A stretch of DNA of 64,000 nt from NCBI GenBank assembly GCA_965260935.1, contig CBDHCB010000001.1, forward strand, positions 62,001 through 126,000, read 5' to 3'. Origin of the DNA: JBBROS01 sp965260935. Lineage in GTDB: Bacteria; Pseudomonadota; Alphaproteobacteria; Acetobacterales; Acetobacteraceae. The number at the start of each line of letters is the position of its first letter. The first letter of the stretch is position 1. Made by a program: the position numbers and the translations under genes. This document shows, one piece after another, positions 8,172 to 18,119 of this stretch. The notes below the pieces were generated by a model. The model ran no database searches. It was not told the DNA's origin and saw nothing but the letters and a program-made list of their open reading frames with translations.

Positions 8172-8710
8172 GGCGTTGTCAGGTTGAGGGTTGAGGCGAT
8201 GCGGTAGGCTTACGGCTGGTCAGGCCTCACACGGCGGCTGCAACGCCGGCGACCTCGCGCCAAGTGCGAAAGGCGGCGTTGAGGGCGGAGCGGTGGTCGG
8301 GGGCGGTCAGGCGACGACGGCGGAGCTGAAAGTGATTGTGGATACGGCCATGGGCCGAGAGGAAGCGTTGTGCGTGGCGGGCTGACTTGAACCGCTGCAT
8401 CTGCCGTTCTCGTCGCCGCGTTGGCTGGTGCGACACCTCGGCCCGGTTGTTCAGGTACTTGCTTTGCCGGTGCTCGACGTGGGGCAGGATCTCGCGCTTC
8501 GCGGCGCCGTAGCTCTTGAGCTTGTCGGTCACGACCACCCGAGGGGCATAATGCAAGCCGTGCAGCAGCTTGCGGAAGAACCGCTTGGCCGCCTTCGCGT
8601 TGCGCCGGCTCTGCTACCCAGGATATCCAGCACGTGGCCGTCCTGGTCCACCGCGCGCCAGAGATAGTGCTGCTTGCCGCCGATGCGGATGAACACCTCA
8701 TCGAGATGAC
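8172..8710 (-). mobile_element. IS6-family element remnant
   Basis: One end has the IS6-type inverted repeat ggcgttgtcaggttg (from 8172), identical in core to the ends of the IS6 at 54258-55075. The other end, with the transposase N-terminus, is missing. The remnant stops next to a 32-bp sequence (8711-8742) that also sits directly beside the left end of the IS6 at 54258. Confidence 0.75.
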
Positions 8711-8720
8711 GCTGGTGCAT
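8227..8720 (-). pseudogene. IS6 family transposase, truncated and frameshifted
   Basis: On the minus strand, RHLDEVFIRIGGKQHYLWRA and VDQDGHVLDILGSR give the first catalytic Asp region. After a frameshift near 8620 the reading continues as APRVVVTDKLKSYGAAKREI, with the second Asp, and NNRAEVSHQPTRRRERQMQR, with the Glu region, to the end. The N-terminal HTH part present in the intact copy at 54307 is absent. Inactive on its own. Confidence 0.8.
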
Positions 8721-8762
8721 GGAGCTGACAAAGGCCGGCGATTGCCCCAGTCCTGCAAGAGT

Positions 8763-9787
8763 TCAGGAGACGCGCACGGAGACGGGCTTTGCAACGCAGG
8801 TCATGCGGTTCAGCACCGAGACGGCCAGCGCCGCCTCGCCCTGCTGGCCGTGCAGGGTGCGGGCCCGGAGCTTGGGCCCGATCAGGTGCTTGTATCGGCC
8901 CATGGCTGTTTCAGCCAACGCGCGCCGCCCGTAGCCGGTCCGCCGCTGCCATTCCATGCGCCCTTTCTCCGCCATGAGTTGGATGTGGCGGTCGCGTGGC
9001 GTGTGCTGGGCCGGGTCGGCCGTGCTGGGCACGGCGGAGGCGCGCGGGGGCATGACCACGTCCGGTGGTGGCTCGGGCTGGCGCACCCGGGCCGCCTCGT
9101 ACGTCGGTTCGCCGTCGTAGGCGCCGTCCGCGGTCAGGCTCGCGATGGCGCCCTCGACCGTGCGCAGCAGGTCCGGCACGTGCGCCGCGTCGTCGGCCAT
9201 GCCCTCCGTCAGCAGGTGCGCGACGATCTCGCCCGTGCCGGCGTCCACGGCCAGGTGCAGCTTGCGCCATTGCCGCTTCTTGCGGCCGTGCTTGGCCGCG
9301 TCCCACTCGCCTTGGCCGAACAGTTCCAGCCCGGTGCTGTCCAGCACGAGGTGGAGCGGGCCGCTGCCGCCGCGCGCACGGGGCTGGCGGCCGGCAAAGG
9401 CGCGACCGCGCCTGCTGAGGGTCGTATGGTCCGGCACTGGCAGGTCGAGGCCGAGCAGGCGCAGCATGCTGGCGGTCAGACCTGCCGCCTGACGCAGGGC
9501 CAGGTGGAAGACGAGCCGCAGGCTCAGCACCGCCTCGATCGCCAGGTCGGCGTAGCGCGGCTGTCCGCCTGGCGGAGCCGGCCAAGGTTCCGGCCGCGCA
9601 GCGGCTGGAATGCCGGCGGAGGGGTGCTGCGGCGTGGTGCGCGCCATCCCGCCACTGCCGCCTCGTCCACCCACAGCGTGAGGTCGCCGCGGCGCTGCAG
9701 GCCTGCTTCGTAAGCGTGCCAATTCCGGATGCGGTAGCGTGCACGCGGGATGCGATGGCGGCGAGCGGCGTTGTGTTTGAATGGCAT
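8763..9787 (-). pseudogene. IS5 family transposase, frameshifted
   Basis: The N-terminus (MPFKHNAARRHRIPRARYRI, then LTLWVDEAAVAGW) is in one minus-strand frame. From about 9640 the gene continues in another frame with GQPRYADLAIEAVLSLRLVF, LDLPVPDHTTLSRRGRAF, LVLDSTGLELFGQGEWDAAK and LTADGAYDGEPTYEA to SVRVS. These are the DDE landmarks of the IS5 family. The frame change in the N-terminal region makes it a probable pseudogene, unless the two frames are joined by frameshifting. Confidence 0.75.
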
Positions 9788-9853
9788 CTCAGCGGCGTAG
9801 CCGGGCCGCTCTTGTCGCGCTACCTGGGGCGCCTCGCTGCACCAACACCGACC

Positions 9854-9899
9854 CCATCCTCTCAACGGTTGGAGCCTCCGGCAAACCCGGGACGGTTCA
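9854..9899 (-). repeat. solitary IS3 terminal fragment
   Basis: Read on the minus strand this matches the left terminus of the IS3 element at 40073 (tgaaccg-cccgggtttgccggaggct and the adjoining 15 bases), with only two or three differences. The rest of that IS3 is absent here, so it is a leftover end. From 9900 to 10100 nothing gene-like was seen; a small GC hairpin (ggcgcc arms, 10052-10071) precedes the TPR gene. Confidence 0.7.
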
Positions 9900-10100
9900 C
9901 AAGCCGCCGCTTTGCCGTGGCTGCCTTTCAGTTCGTGCACAACGCGCGCCGACGTGGCAAAACCCTGCTCGGCGCGTTCATCGCCGGCCTGGTTGCATGA
10001 CGAACTCCTCATCACCCCGGAACCCAACAAGAGCCAACGATCTTTTAGCAAGGCGCCTCTTTCAGGGCGCCGCTTTGCAAGCCGTATGGAGACCCCGCCC

Positions 10101-12572
10101 ATGACGAAGCCGCAGCGGCGCGGTGCGCCCTCGCCCGCGTCGATGGCCGCCTTGCCTGCCCGTGCCGCCGAAGCGCTGCATCAGGCACGGTTCAAGGAGG
10201 CGACCGAGCTGTTCAAGCAGCTTGTCCGGCAGGAGCCGCGTCCGGACTGGAAGCAAGGCTTGGCCGACGCCTACTGCGGCCGGGCCAGCGCCTTGGCCGG
10301 CAAGGCCATGTTCAAGGAGGCCGCGATGGTCTTCGAGAACGCCCTCAGACACGCCGCCACGCTGCGCGACCCATGGCCCTACGTGACCAGCCTCATCCGC
10401 AACGGGCAGCAGCCGAAGGCAGCGGCCTACCTGCTGCAATGCGTCGGCAGCGGGGCGGCGCCGGCCGGCAGAGAGGCGGCGTTCGAGGAGCTGACGGCCG
10501 CCTTGCTGGTGACGGCGCCGCAGCTTCCGCCGCCCCCATCCCCCGAGCCACCCGAAGCGGCGCGTTGGCGCGGCCTGGCCGCGGCGTCGCGCGATGCCCT
10601 GACGGCCTGGACCGACGGCGCGTCCGCCGACGAAATCGACCGGCATCTGAACCGCATCTCGCTGCGGTCCGCCTTCCGGCCGATCCGCCTGCTGCTCAAG
10701 AGTCTCATCACGCTGCCGCCTGATCCTGAGCGCATCGGGCGGCTACTGCAGGCGATCGCGCCGGACTCGCCGTTCTTTCCGTTCCGCCAGGCTGTGGAGG
10801 CGGCAATGCGCGCAGGGGCCGGGCTCGACGCCGCCGCGTGGCGCCGCCTGACGCCGGCGCAGCAGGCCTTCGCGGCCGAGACCGGCGGCCTGCCCGCGGA
10901 GGCCGCGCAATCGCTGGACCGCCTTTCTGCGGCAGCGCGCGGCGGCCCGGCGTCGGCGTTCGCCTGGCTCTTGAAACAGGCCGACTTGCCGGACGCCGAG
11001 GTCAGGAGCGCGTGCCTGAACCTGTTGCCGCAAATCCCCGACCGCGTGCCGCAGTTCGAGAAACGCTTCGGGCCGCTGCCGAAGGTGGATCAGGACCGTA
11101 TCCAGGCGCTGGCAGCCGAGGCGCGCGGCGACTGGCGGTCCGCGGAGCGGTTCTGGTCGCTCGCCGCCGACGTCCTCGCGACGGACGGCGCCCGCACGGC
11201 GAAACTGTCGGCGGGCGTGATCTACCGCCACCTGGCCGACCGCGCGCGGATGCACCCGGAGATCAAGGGCGGCGGCGCTTTCGGCGAAGCCCGGATTTTC
11301 TACCTGGAACGCGCCGGCGAGGCCGACCCCGACCACGTCCCTACCGTGCTGGAGCGCATCGCCTACTACCGGCAGGAATCGCAGGACAAGGCGTGGCACC
11401 GGCTCGCCGACGAGGCGGCGCAGCGCTTTCCCGAGGACAGCCAGGTGCTGCTGCAGGCGACCCAATCGGCGGTGGCGCGCCGGGCTTATAAGAAGGCGTC
11501 CGGGTTCGCCCGCCGGCTGCTGCGGATCGACCCGATCAACCCCGGGGTGCGCCGGCAGATGATCGAGCTGCAAGTGGCCCATGCCCGCAAGCAGATGCGC
11601 GCCAAGCGTCCCGACCTCGCAGCCAAGGAGCTGGCGCAGGCGGCCGAATGGGACCGCCCCGACGCGCCCAGCGGCTTGCTGCGCCTTGCCTGTGGGCTGG
11701 TCGCGCTGCAGGGCGACGGCAAGGAGCAGGCGCAGGCCTGGCTGCGCGAGGGGGCAGCCCTCCTGGGCGGCGGCGTTGCCGGCTGGTTCCGCGCGGTGCT
11801 GGAGGCCGAGCTGATGAGGTGCGCCGGCCGCGAGGCGACGTGGCTGCGAGAGGAGCTGGCGCAGGCCCGCCGGACGCCGCCGGAGAAGGAGCCGGTCATG
11901 GCGGTCGCCGCCGCCATGGGTCAAACAGATGCCGGCGAGAGCAGGCGCACGGTGTCGGATCTGCTGCCGGGGATGCGCGCGTGGCTGCTGCAAGGGGCCG
12001 GGCTCGACTGGTCGCCGGCGGAGTTCCAGACCCTGGCCGACGTTTTCGTGCGCTGCGACGCGTTCGGGTTGTTGCGCGACTACGCGCGGGCGGCGCGCGG
12101 GCGGGAGCCGGCCAACCCGGTCTGGCGGTTCCACGAGATCGTCGCCCGCACCCGCAACGACGCGTTCGCGATGACGATGGCCGAGGAGGACGAGCTGGAG
12201 GGCATGGCCGAGGCGGCATCCGAGCGGCGGGATTTCCATATGGCCAAACGGATCGGGCGCTTCCTCGACATGGACCTGCGCGGGCCGCCTGGCAGCGCCC
12301 GGTTCGAGGGCGGTCCGGCGGGCGGGATGGACGACGCGCAGATGCTGGAGCTGCTGCAGATGATGCTGAAAGACATGCCGAAGGGCGCAGCCGACAACCT
12401 CCGCGGGCGGGTGCGCGAGATCGGGCGGCAAGCGACGGTCGAGGAGACCGCGGACAACTTCCGCACCTCCGAACTCGGCGCGATCCTTCCGGAGCCGATG
12501 ATCCGCCAGTTCTGCGAGGATCTGGTGGCGCAGGCCATGGGCGGCCCGGCGCGGCGGCGGGCACGGGCTTGA
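10101..12572 (+). CDS. TPR-rich protein, first gene of an Hsp70 operon
   Basis: An 823-residue, Ala/Arg-rich, all-helical soluble protein with no signal peptide or membrane segment. TPR-like helical hairpins are clearest at the N-terminus (EALHQARFKEATELFKQLVR; AMFKEAAMVFENALRHAA), in the middle (DWRSAERFWSLAADVL; AFGEARIFYLERAGEADP) and around residues 470-570 (YKKASGFARRLLRIDP; DLAAKELAQAAEWD). The ATG at 10101 sits behind tatggagacc; the upstream open stretch runs through an IS3 leftover and is not used. The stop overlaps the next gene start (TTGA). TPR arrays commonly dock Hsp70 tails or assemble clients, so a scaffold or client-recognition role for the downstream Hsp70 is inferred. I do not recognise a named family. 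Confidence 0.8.
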   Translation: MTKPQRRGAPSPASMAALPARAAEALHQARFKEATELFKQLVRQEPRPDWKQGLADAYCGRASALAGKAMFKEAAMVFENALRHAATLRDPWPYVTSLIRNGQQPKAAAYLLQCVGSGAAPAGREAAFEELTAALLVTAPQLPPPPSPEPPEAARWRGLAAASRDALTAWTDGASADEIDRHLNRISLRSAFRPIRLLLKSLITLPPDPERIGRLLQAIAPDSPFFPFRQAVEAAMRAGAGLDAAAWRRLTPAQQAFAAETGGLPAEAAQSLDRLSAAARGGPASAFAWLLKQADLPDAEVRSACLNLLPQIPDRVPQFEKRFGPLPKVDQDRIQALAAEARGDWRSAERFWSLAADVLATDGARTAKLSAGVIYRHLADRARMHPEIKGGGAFGEARIFYLERAGEADPDHVPTVLERIAYYRQESQDKAWHRLADEAAQRFPEDSQVLLQATQSAVARRAYKKASGFARRLLRIDPINPGVRRQMIELQVAHARKQMRAKRPDLAAKELAQAAEWDRPDAPSGLLRLACGLVALQGDGKEQAQAWLREGAALLGGGVAGWFRAVLEAELMRCAGREATWLREELAQARRTPPEKEPVMAVAAAMGQTDAGESRRTVSDLLPGMRAWLLQGAGLDWSPAEFQTLADVFVRCDAFGLLRDYARAARGREPANPVWRFHEIVARTRNDAFAMTMAEEDELEGMAEAASERRDFHMAKRIGRFLDMDLRGPPGSARFEGGPAGGMDDAQMLELLQMMLKDMPKGAADNLRGRVREIGRQATVEETADNFRTSELGAILPEPMIRQFCEDLVAQAMGGPARRRARA

Positions 12573-12892
12573 CGCGCGATCCATTCACCGTCCTGGGCGT
12601 GGACGAGGCGGCCGGCGACGCCGAGATCCGCGGGCGCTACCTGAACCTGGTGCGGGCGTTCCCGCCGGATCGCGAGCCCGAGCGGTTCCAGGAATATCGC
12701 GCGGCCTACGAGGCGCTCAGCGACGAGCGGAGGCGGCTGGAGACGACGCTGCTGCGCACCAACGAGGCCGCGCTGTACAGGCTGGGGATGGCGGCGATCC
12801 AGGCGGCGTCGCCCTTGTCGGCGCGGGCGAGCAAGCGGACGATCATGACGCTGCTGGCCGAGGGCATCCTGCAAGCCGCGGCGAACAAGTAG
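12569..12892 (+). CDS. J-domain-like protein with PPD in place of HPD
   Basis: A 107-residue protein. DPFTVLGVDEAAGDAEIRGR then YLNLVRAFPPDREPERF and EYRAAYEALSDERRR align along their whole length with helices I-III of a DnaJ J domain. The invariant HPD tripeptide between helices II and III, needed to stimulate Hsp70 ATPase, is PPD here: the His is a Pro. The remaining 45 residues are helical. The TTG start overlaps the TPR gene stop, which implies coupled translation; no ATG gives a complete J domain. GrpE-like and Hsp70 genes follow. It may recruit Hsp70 without classical ATPase stimulation, or use a changed contact; this is inference. Confidence 0.75.
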   Translation: MTRDPFTVLGVDEAAGDAEIRGRYLNLVRAFPPDREPERFQEYRAAYEALSDERRRLETTLLRTNEAALYRLGMAAIQAASPLSARASKRTIMTLLAEGILQAAANK

Positions 12893-12938
12893 GCCAGGCC
12901 CGGGGAACAAGCTCCCTTCCCCACTAACAGGAGACAAA

Positions 12939-13603
12939 GTGGACGACAGCACCAAGCAGGCGTTGCTTAGCCGGTTCGAGGCCTATCTCGGCGCCGTGGA
13001 CGCGGACGCGGCGGAGCCCCCCGGCGAGACCGCCGACCTATACTCCCTATTTGTCGAGCTGGCCGGCCTGCGCACGGAAGTCCGCACCGAATCCCGGCTG
13101 GTGAAGGAGGCGCTGGACCAGTTCCGCGGCGCGTTCGACATGCTGCAGGCGAACCAGGCCGGCATCCAGCAGGAGCTGGACCGCGCGCGATCCGCGGCCC
13201 GCGAGCAGACCGAGGCGGCGCTGCGCCCACTGTTGCTGGACGTCATCGACCTGCGCGACCGTTTAACGGCAGCCTTGAAGGTGGCCGCCGACGCGAAACC
13301 GGGCTGGGCGGGCCGCCTGCTGCGCCGGCCCCGCTCGGGCGATACGGCTTGGCAAGAAGGGCTGCGCATGACGCTGCGCCGGCTCGACCAAGCGCTGCTG
13401 GACCGCCGGGTCGTGCCGATGCAATTGGCCGGCCGGCCGTTCGACCCCAGGCGCGCCCGCGTGGTCGCCACCAGTGCGGATCGGCCCGCAGCGGACGGGA
13501 CGGTGACCGAGGAGGTCCGCGCCGGGTTCTTATGGGGCGACCAGGTATTGCGTACCGCGGACGTGATCGTGAGCAAAAACGCAACCGGAACAGGAGACCA
13601 CGC

Positions 13604-13607
<4 letters not shown>
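12939..13607 (+). CDS. GrpE-like nucleotide exchange factor
   Basis: A 222-residue protein starting with GTG behind caggagacaaa. A long alpha-helical, coiled-coil-prone region spans about residues 30-110 (LRTEVRTESRLVKEALDQFR; IQQELDRARSAAREQTEAAL). It is followed by VIDLRDRLTAALKVAADAKP and a C-terminal part, MTLRRLDQALLDRRVVPMQL then VTEEVRAGFLWGDQVLRTAD and VIVSKN. The helical-dimer plus beta-wing layout and the ending match GrpE, although the sequence is divergent and has an N-terminal extension. The stop overlaps the Hsp70 GTG start (GTGA). Expected role is ADP/ATP exchange on the neighbouring Hsp70. Confidence 0.8.
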
Positions 13608-15334
<1,727 letters not shown>

Positions 15335-15337
15335 CCG

Positions 15338-15631
15338 ATGGACCGCTGTCCGATCTGCCGCGCCGCCCTCAACGGGGCGGAGGTCTGCCGCCGCTGCCGG
15401 ACCGAGCTTGGGACGGCGCAACGGGCGGAACAGGAGGCGCAAGCCCTTGTCGGGGCGGCCGTCCACAGGCTTTGCCTCGGCGACGCCGGGTCTGCGGAGC
15501 GGTTGCTCCGGCGCGCAGCCACGCTTCATGCCGCGCCGGACATCCCGGTCTTGCTGCGCTTCGCGGCAACGTTGCCCCGGGCGCCTGACGCCAGGAAAGC
15601 TGAGACATCGCCTGCTTCCAGACCTTCTTGA
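15338..15631 (+). CDS. small zinc-ribbon protein, last gene of the Hsp70 operon
   Basis: A 97-residue protein starting three bases after the Hsp70 stop. The first 25 residues hold two CxxC pairs (CPIC and CRRC, 11 residues apart), a treble-clef or zinc-ribbon pattern. The rest is helical with a TPR-like hairpin (ALVGAAVHRLCLGDAGSAER, then LLRRAATLHAAPDIPV). No enzyme motif is visible. The tight spacing says it belongs to the operon; a client or partner adaptor is possible. Not a family I recognise. Confidence 0.7.
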   Translation: MDRCPICRAALNGAEVCRRCRTELGTAQRAEQEAQALVGAAVHRLCLGDAGSAERLLRRAATLHAAPDIPVLLRFAATLPRAPDARKAETSPASRPS

Positions 15632-16083
15632 CCGGGTTCATGTCAGGCCGGCGTTCAGCCGATTCTGGCGCGTGCCGCTGGTCCGGCGCCCGGACCGCGG
15701 CGGTTATCCACAAAATTGGCGGGTAAGTCTGTGGCCAAGCCTGCGGGCGGGCAGAGTGGGCAAAGATTCCGCTCGCAAAGCGGGTGGAATTCCGGCGGAA
15801 GGGAATGGGTGCTGGAAAAGCATGGCGCCAAGACGCGCCGGTCCTGGAGAAAGCTGCACATTAAGCCTGGATGCCGCACCGCCTGACCTCAAACAAGACT
15901 GGGCCTAATGAGCCCGCTCCCCGGCTCTATGCAACACGCTGTCGGGCAGCGGGTCCGGCCAGCGAACGATCCATGCCCGCCAATGGCGACCGCCGCCTGA
16001 TCCCGATCGTGCCGCAGTCCCGTGAGCAATTACGAAAATGCGGCCTTGCGTTCACGCCCGACAGTTAAGATAGCCTGTTGGCA
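15632..16083. other. 450-bp intergenic gap with one DnaA box
   Basis: No supported gene lies between the Hsp70 operon and the glycosyltransferase. A perfect consensus DnaA box, ttatccaca, is at 15714-15722. It is single, without an AT-rich unwinding region or iterons beside it, so an origin is not claimed. No clear terminator or promoter was identified. Confidence 0.5.
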
Positions 16084-18054
16084 ATGAGTCTGTTCGCAAC
16101 CCTGCTTGAAACGCGGCAGCTTGGCGCGCCGATCGTTGTCCTGTTCCGCACGGCCCTGGGACGCGATCCCGATGTCCACGAATTCGCTGACTTCGCAACG
16201 AGGCTGCGAGACGGTGCGACCTTGCCAGATCTGGCGGACAGCCTTCTTGCGGCCCCCGAGTTCCAGCGCCGCTACGGGCTGCTCGCCGACCAGGAACTGG
16301 CTGATGCGCTCTGCCGCAACGCGTTCGGCTCAGGCCACGCCGCAACGCGCATGGCCTCTTTCGCGGCGGAACTGGGCGCCAACCATGCTGAGCTGGTCGC
16401 TGTCGTGGCAAGCGCGGCCCTGGCGCAGCGGCGGATACCGCTTCTCCCAGGCCTTGTCCCCGGCGCGCCGCCCGATGATCCGGTCGCCTACCGCCTCTGG
16501 ATCGAGGAGTATGACCAGCCCGATCCGGCAGTGCCCGCCGCTCTTCCGCCGCTTGCCGGCCCAAGCATCTCCGTTGCAATGGCGGCGGGCGATACGCAGG
16601 CGGAGGCAGTGGCCCAAACCGTCGGGAGCCTTCGCAGCCAGGCCTACGCCGATTGGGAGCTTTGCCTCGCCGCCCGCACGCTCTCGCCGTGGTCGCGCGA
16701 CGCGATCCGGCGCCTGGCGGACGACGAGCCGCGCGTGCGCCTGATCGGCCCGTGCTCCTTGCGCGATGCCTTGGCGGCCGGAACCGGGGCGCTCGCCTGT
16801 TTGCTCGCGCCGGGCGACCGCCTGCCGCCCTTGGCGCTGCGCCGATGCGCCGAGGCGTTCGCAGCTTGTCCGAACCTGATGCTCGTCTATACGGACGAGG
16901 ATGTCGAACAGGGCGGCGTCCGGCACTCGCCGCGGTTCAAGCCGGGCTTCTCGCCCGACGCCGCGATTGAAGGCGAGGAGATCGGCCAGCTTGCGCTGTA
17001 CCGCACCACGCTACTGGCCGAGGTCGGCGGCCTGCCGGACGGACCGGAGCCGGTTCGGACGCTTGCGCAGCGGGCCGCGATCGCGGCAGGCCCGGGGCGG
17101 GTGCGGCATGTGCCGGGCATCCTGTGCCACCGGGCAGAGCCGCCCGCGCCGGCTGGCGCGGGCGCGATGCCTGCTCGATACGCTTTGCCGAGTCCGGAGC
17201 CGCTCGTGACCGTCATCGTCCTGACGAAGGACCGCGCCAGCCTGCTGAACGCCTGCGTCCGAGGCGTGCTGGAGCAGACCGATTACGGCGCGGTCGAGTT
17301 GCTGATCGTAGACAACGGCAGCACGGACCCGGAGGCTCGGTCGTTGCTGGCCTCGCTCGAACGGCGGCAGGGCGTCCGCGTCCTGCGGCGGCCGGAACCC
17401 TTCAACTTCGCAGCCCTCAACAATGCCGCCGCCGCCGAGGCGCAAGGCGACATCCTGCTGCTGCTCAACAACGACGTCGAGGCGCTGCAGCCCAATTGGC
17501 TCAGCGAGATGGTCTCTCACGCGGTTCGGGCGGACGTTGGCGCGGTCGGCGCGCGGCTGCTGTATCCGAACGGAACCGTGCAGCACGCCGGCATCCTGCT
17601 CGGGCCGGACGGGGCTGCGACCCATGTCGGCCGCGGCGCGGCGCCGGACGACCCTGGCTACCTCGGGCAGCTCGCCCGTACGCGGGACCTGTCCGCCGTA
17701 ACGGGCGCCTGCCTCGCGATCCGGGCGCCCGTATGGCAGGCGGTCGGCGGCATGGACGAGCGGCTGGCCGTGACCTGGAACGACGTCGATCTCTGTCTTC
17801 GTGTCCGCAGCGCCGGATTGCGGGTGATCTGGACGCCGCACGCGACGCTGCTGCACCGGGAAGCGGCCACGCGGGGCCTGGAGGCCGACGACCCGGCGCG
17901 GGCGGCGCGGTTCCGGGCGGAGCAGGCGCTCATGCGGGAGTCATGGGGCGATGCGCTCGAAAACGACCCGTTCCTCAACCCTAATCTCATTGCCACCGAA
18001 GCCGGGCCGCTCGCCCTGACCCGGCCGCGAAACCGCCCGCCCGCCTCGTCTTGA
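16084..18054 (+). CDS. two-module glycosyltransferase family 2 protein
   Basis: A 656-residue protein. Residues 15-70 (IVVLFRTALGRDPDVHEFAD; LADSLLAAPEFQRRYG) look like a DUF4214-type helical module. Residues about 160-330 resemble a degenerate GT2 fold (PSISVAMAAGDTQAEAVAQT; LMLVYTDEDVEQGGVRHSPR). Residues about 375-620 are a complete GT-A domain: VTVIVLTKDRASLLNACVRG, VELLIVDNGSTDPEARSLL, ILLLLNNDVEALQPNWLSEM and WNDVDLCLRVRSAGLRVIW, including the acidic metal-binding and catalytic positions. It probably adds sugars to a surface polysaccharide. ATG 16084 is chosen; a TTG two codons earlier is possible. Acceptor and sugar cannot be read from sequence. Confidence 0.82.
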   Translation: MSLFATLLETRQLGAPIVVLFRTALGRDPDVHEFADFATRLRDGATLPDLADSLLAAPEFQRRYGLLADQELADALCRNAFGSGHAATRMASFAAELGANHAELVAVVASAALAQRRIPLLPGLVPGAPPDDPVAYRLWIEEYDQPDPAVPAALPPLAGPSISVAMAAGDTQAEAVAQTVGSLRSQAYADWELCLAARTLSPWSRDAIRRLADDEPRVRLIGPCSLRDALAAGTGALACLLAPGDRLPPLALRRCAEAFAACPNLMLVYTDEDVEQGGVRHSPRFKPGFSPDAAIEGEEIGQLALYRTTLLAEVGGLPDGPEPVRTLAQRAAIAAGPGRVRHVPGILCHRAEPPAPAGAGAMPARYALPSPEPLVTVIVLTKDRASLLNACVRGVLEQTDYGAVELLIVDNGSTDPEARSLLASLERRQGVRVLRRPEPFNFAALNNAAAAEAQGDILLLLNNDVEALQPNWLSEMVSHAVRADVGAVGARLLYPNGTVQHAGILLGPDGAATHVGRGAAPDDPGYLGQLARTRDLSAVTGACLAIRAPVWQAVGGMDERLAVTWNDVDLCLRVRSAGLRVIWTPHATLLHREAATRGLEADDPARAARFRAEQALMRESWGDALENDPFLNPNLIATEAGPLALTRPRNRPPASS

Positions 18055-18119
18055 ATTTGCGCTTACCCGGCTGAACTGCCATTTACATAGCCTTGATGCC
18101 GCGTCCCGGATGTTGAAAT

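Noticed and set aside
10743..12584. 613-codon minus-strand open frame opposite the TPR gene
   Set aside because: Composition-driven shadow; the plus strand has start, Shine-Dalgarno and coupled stop with the J-like gene.
15632..16083. second plasmid origin because of the DnaA box
   Set aside because: One box only, no AT-rich region, no iterons and no replication gene beside it.
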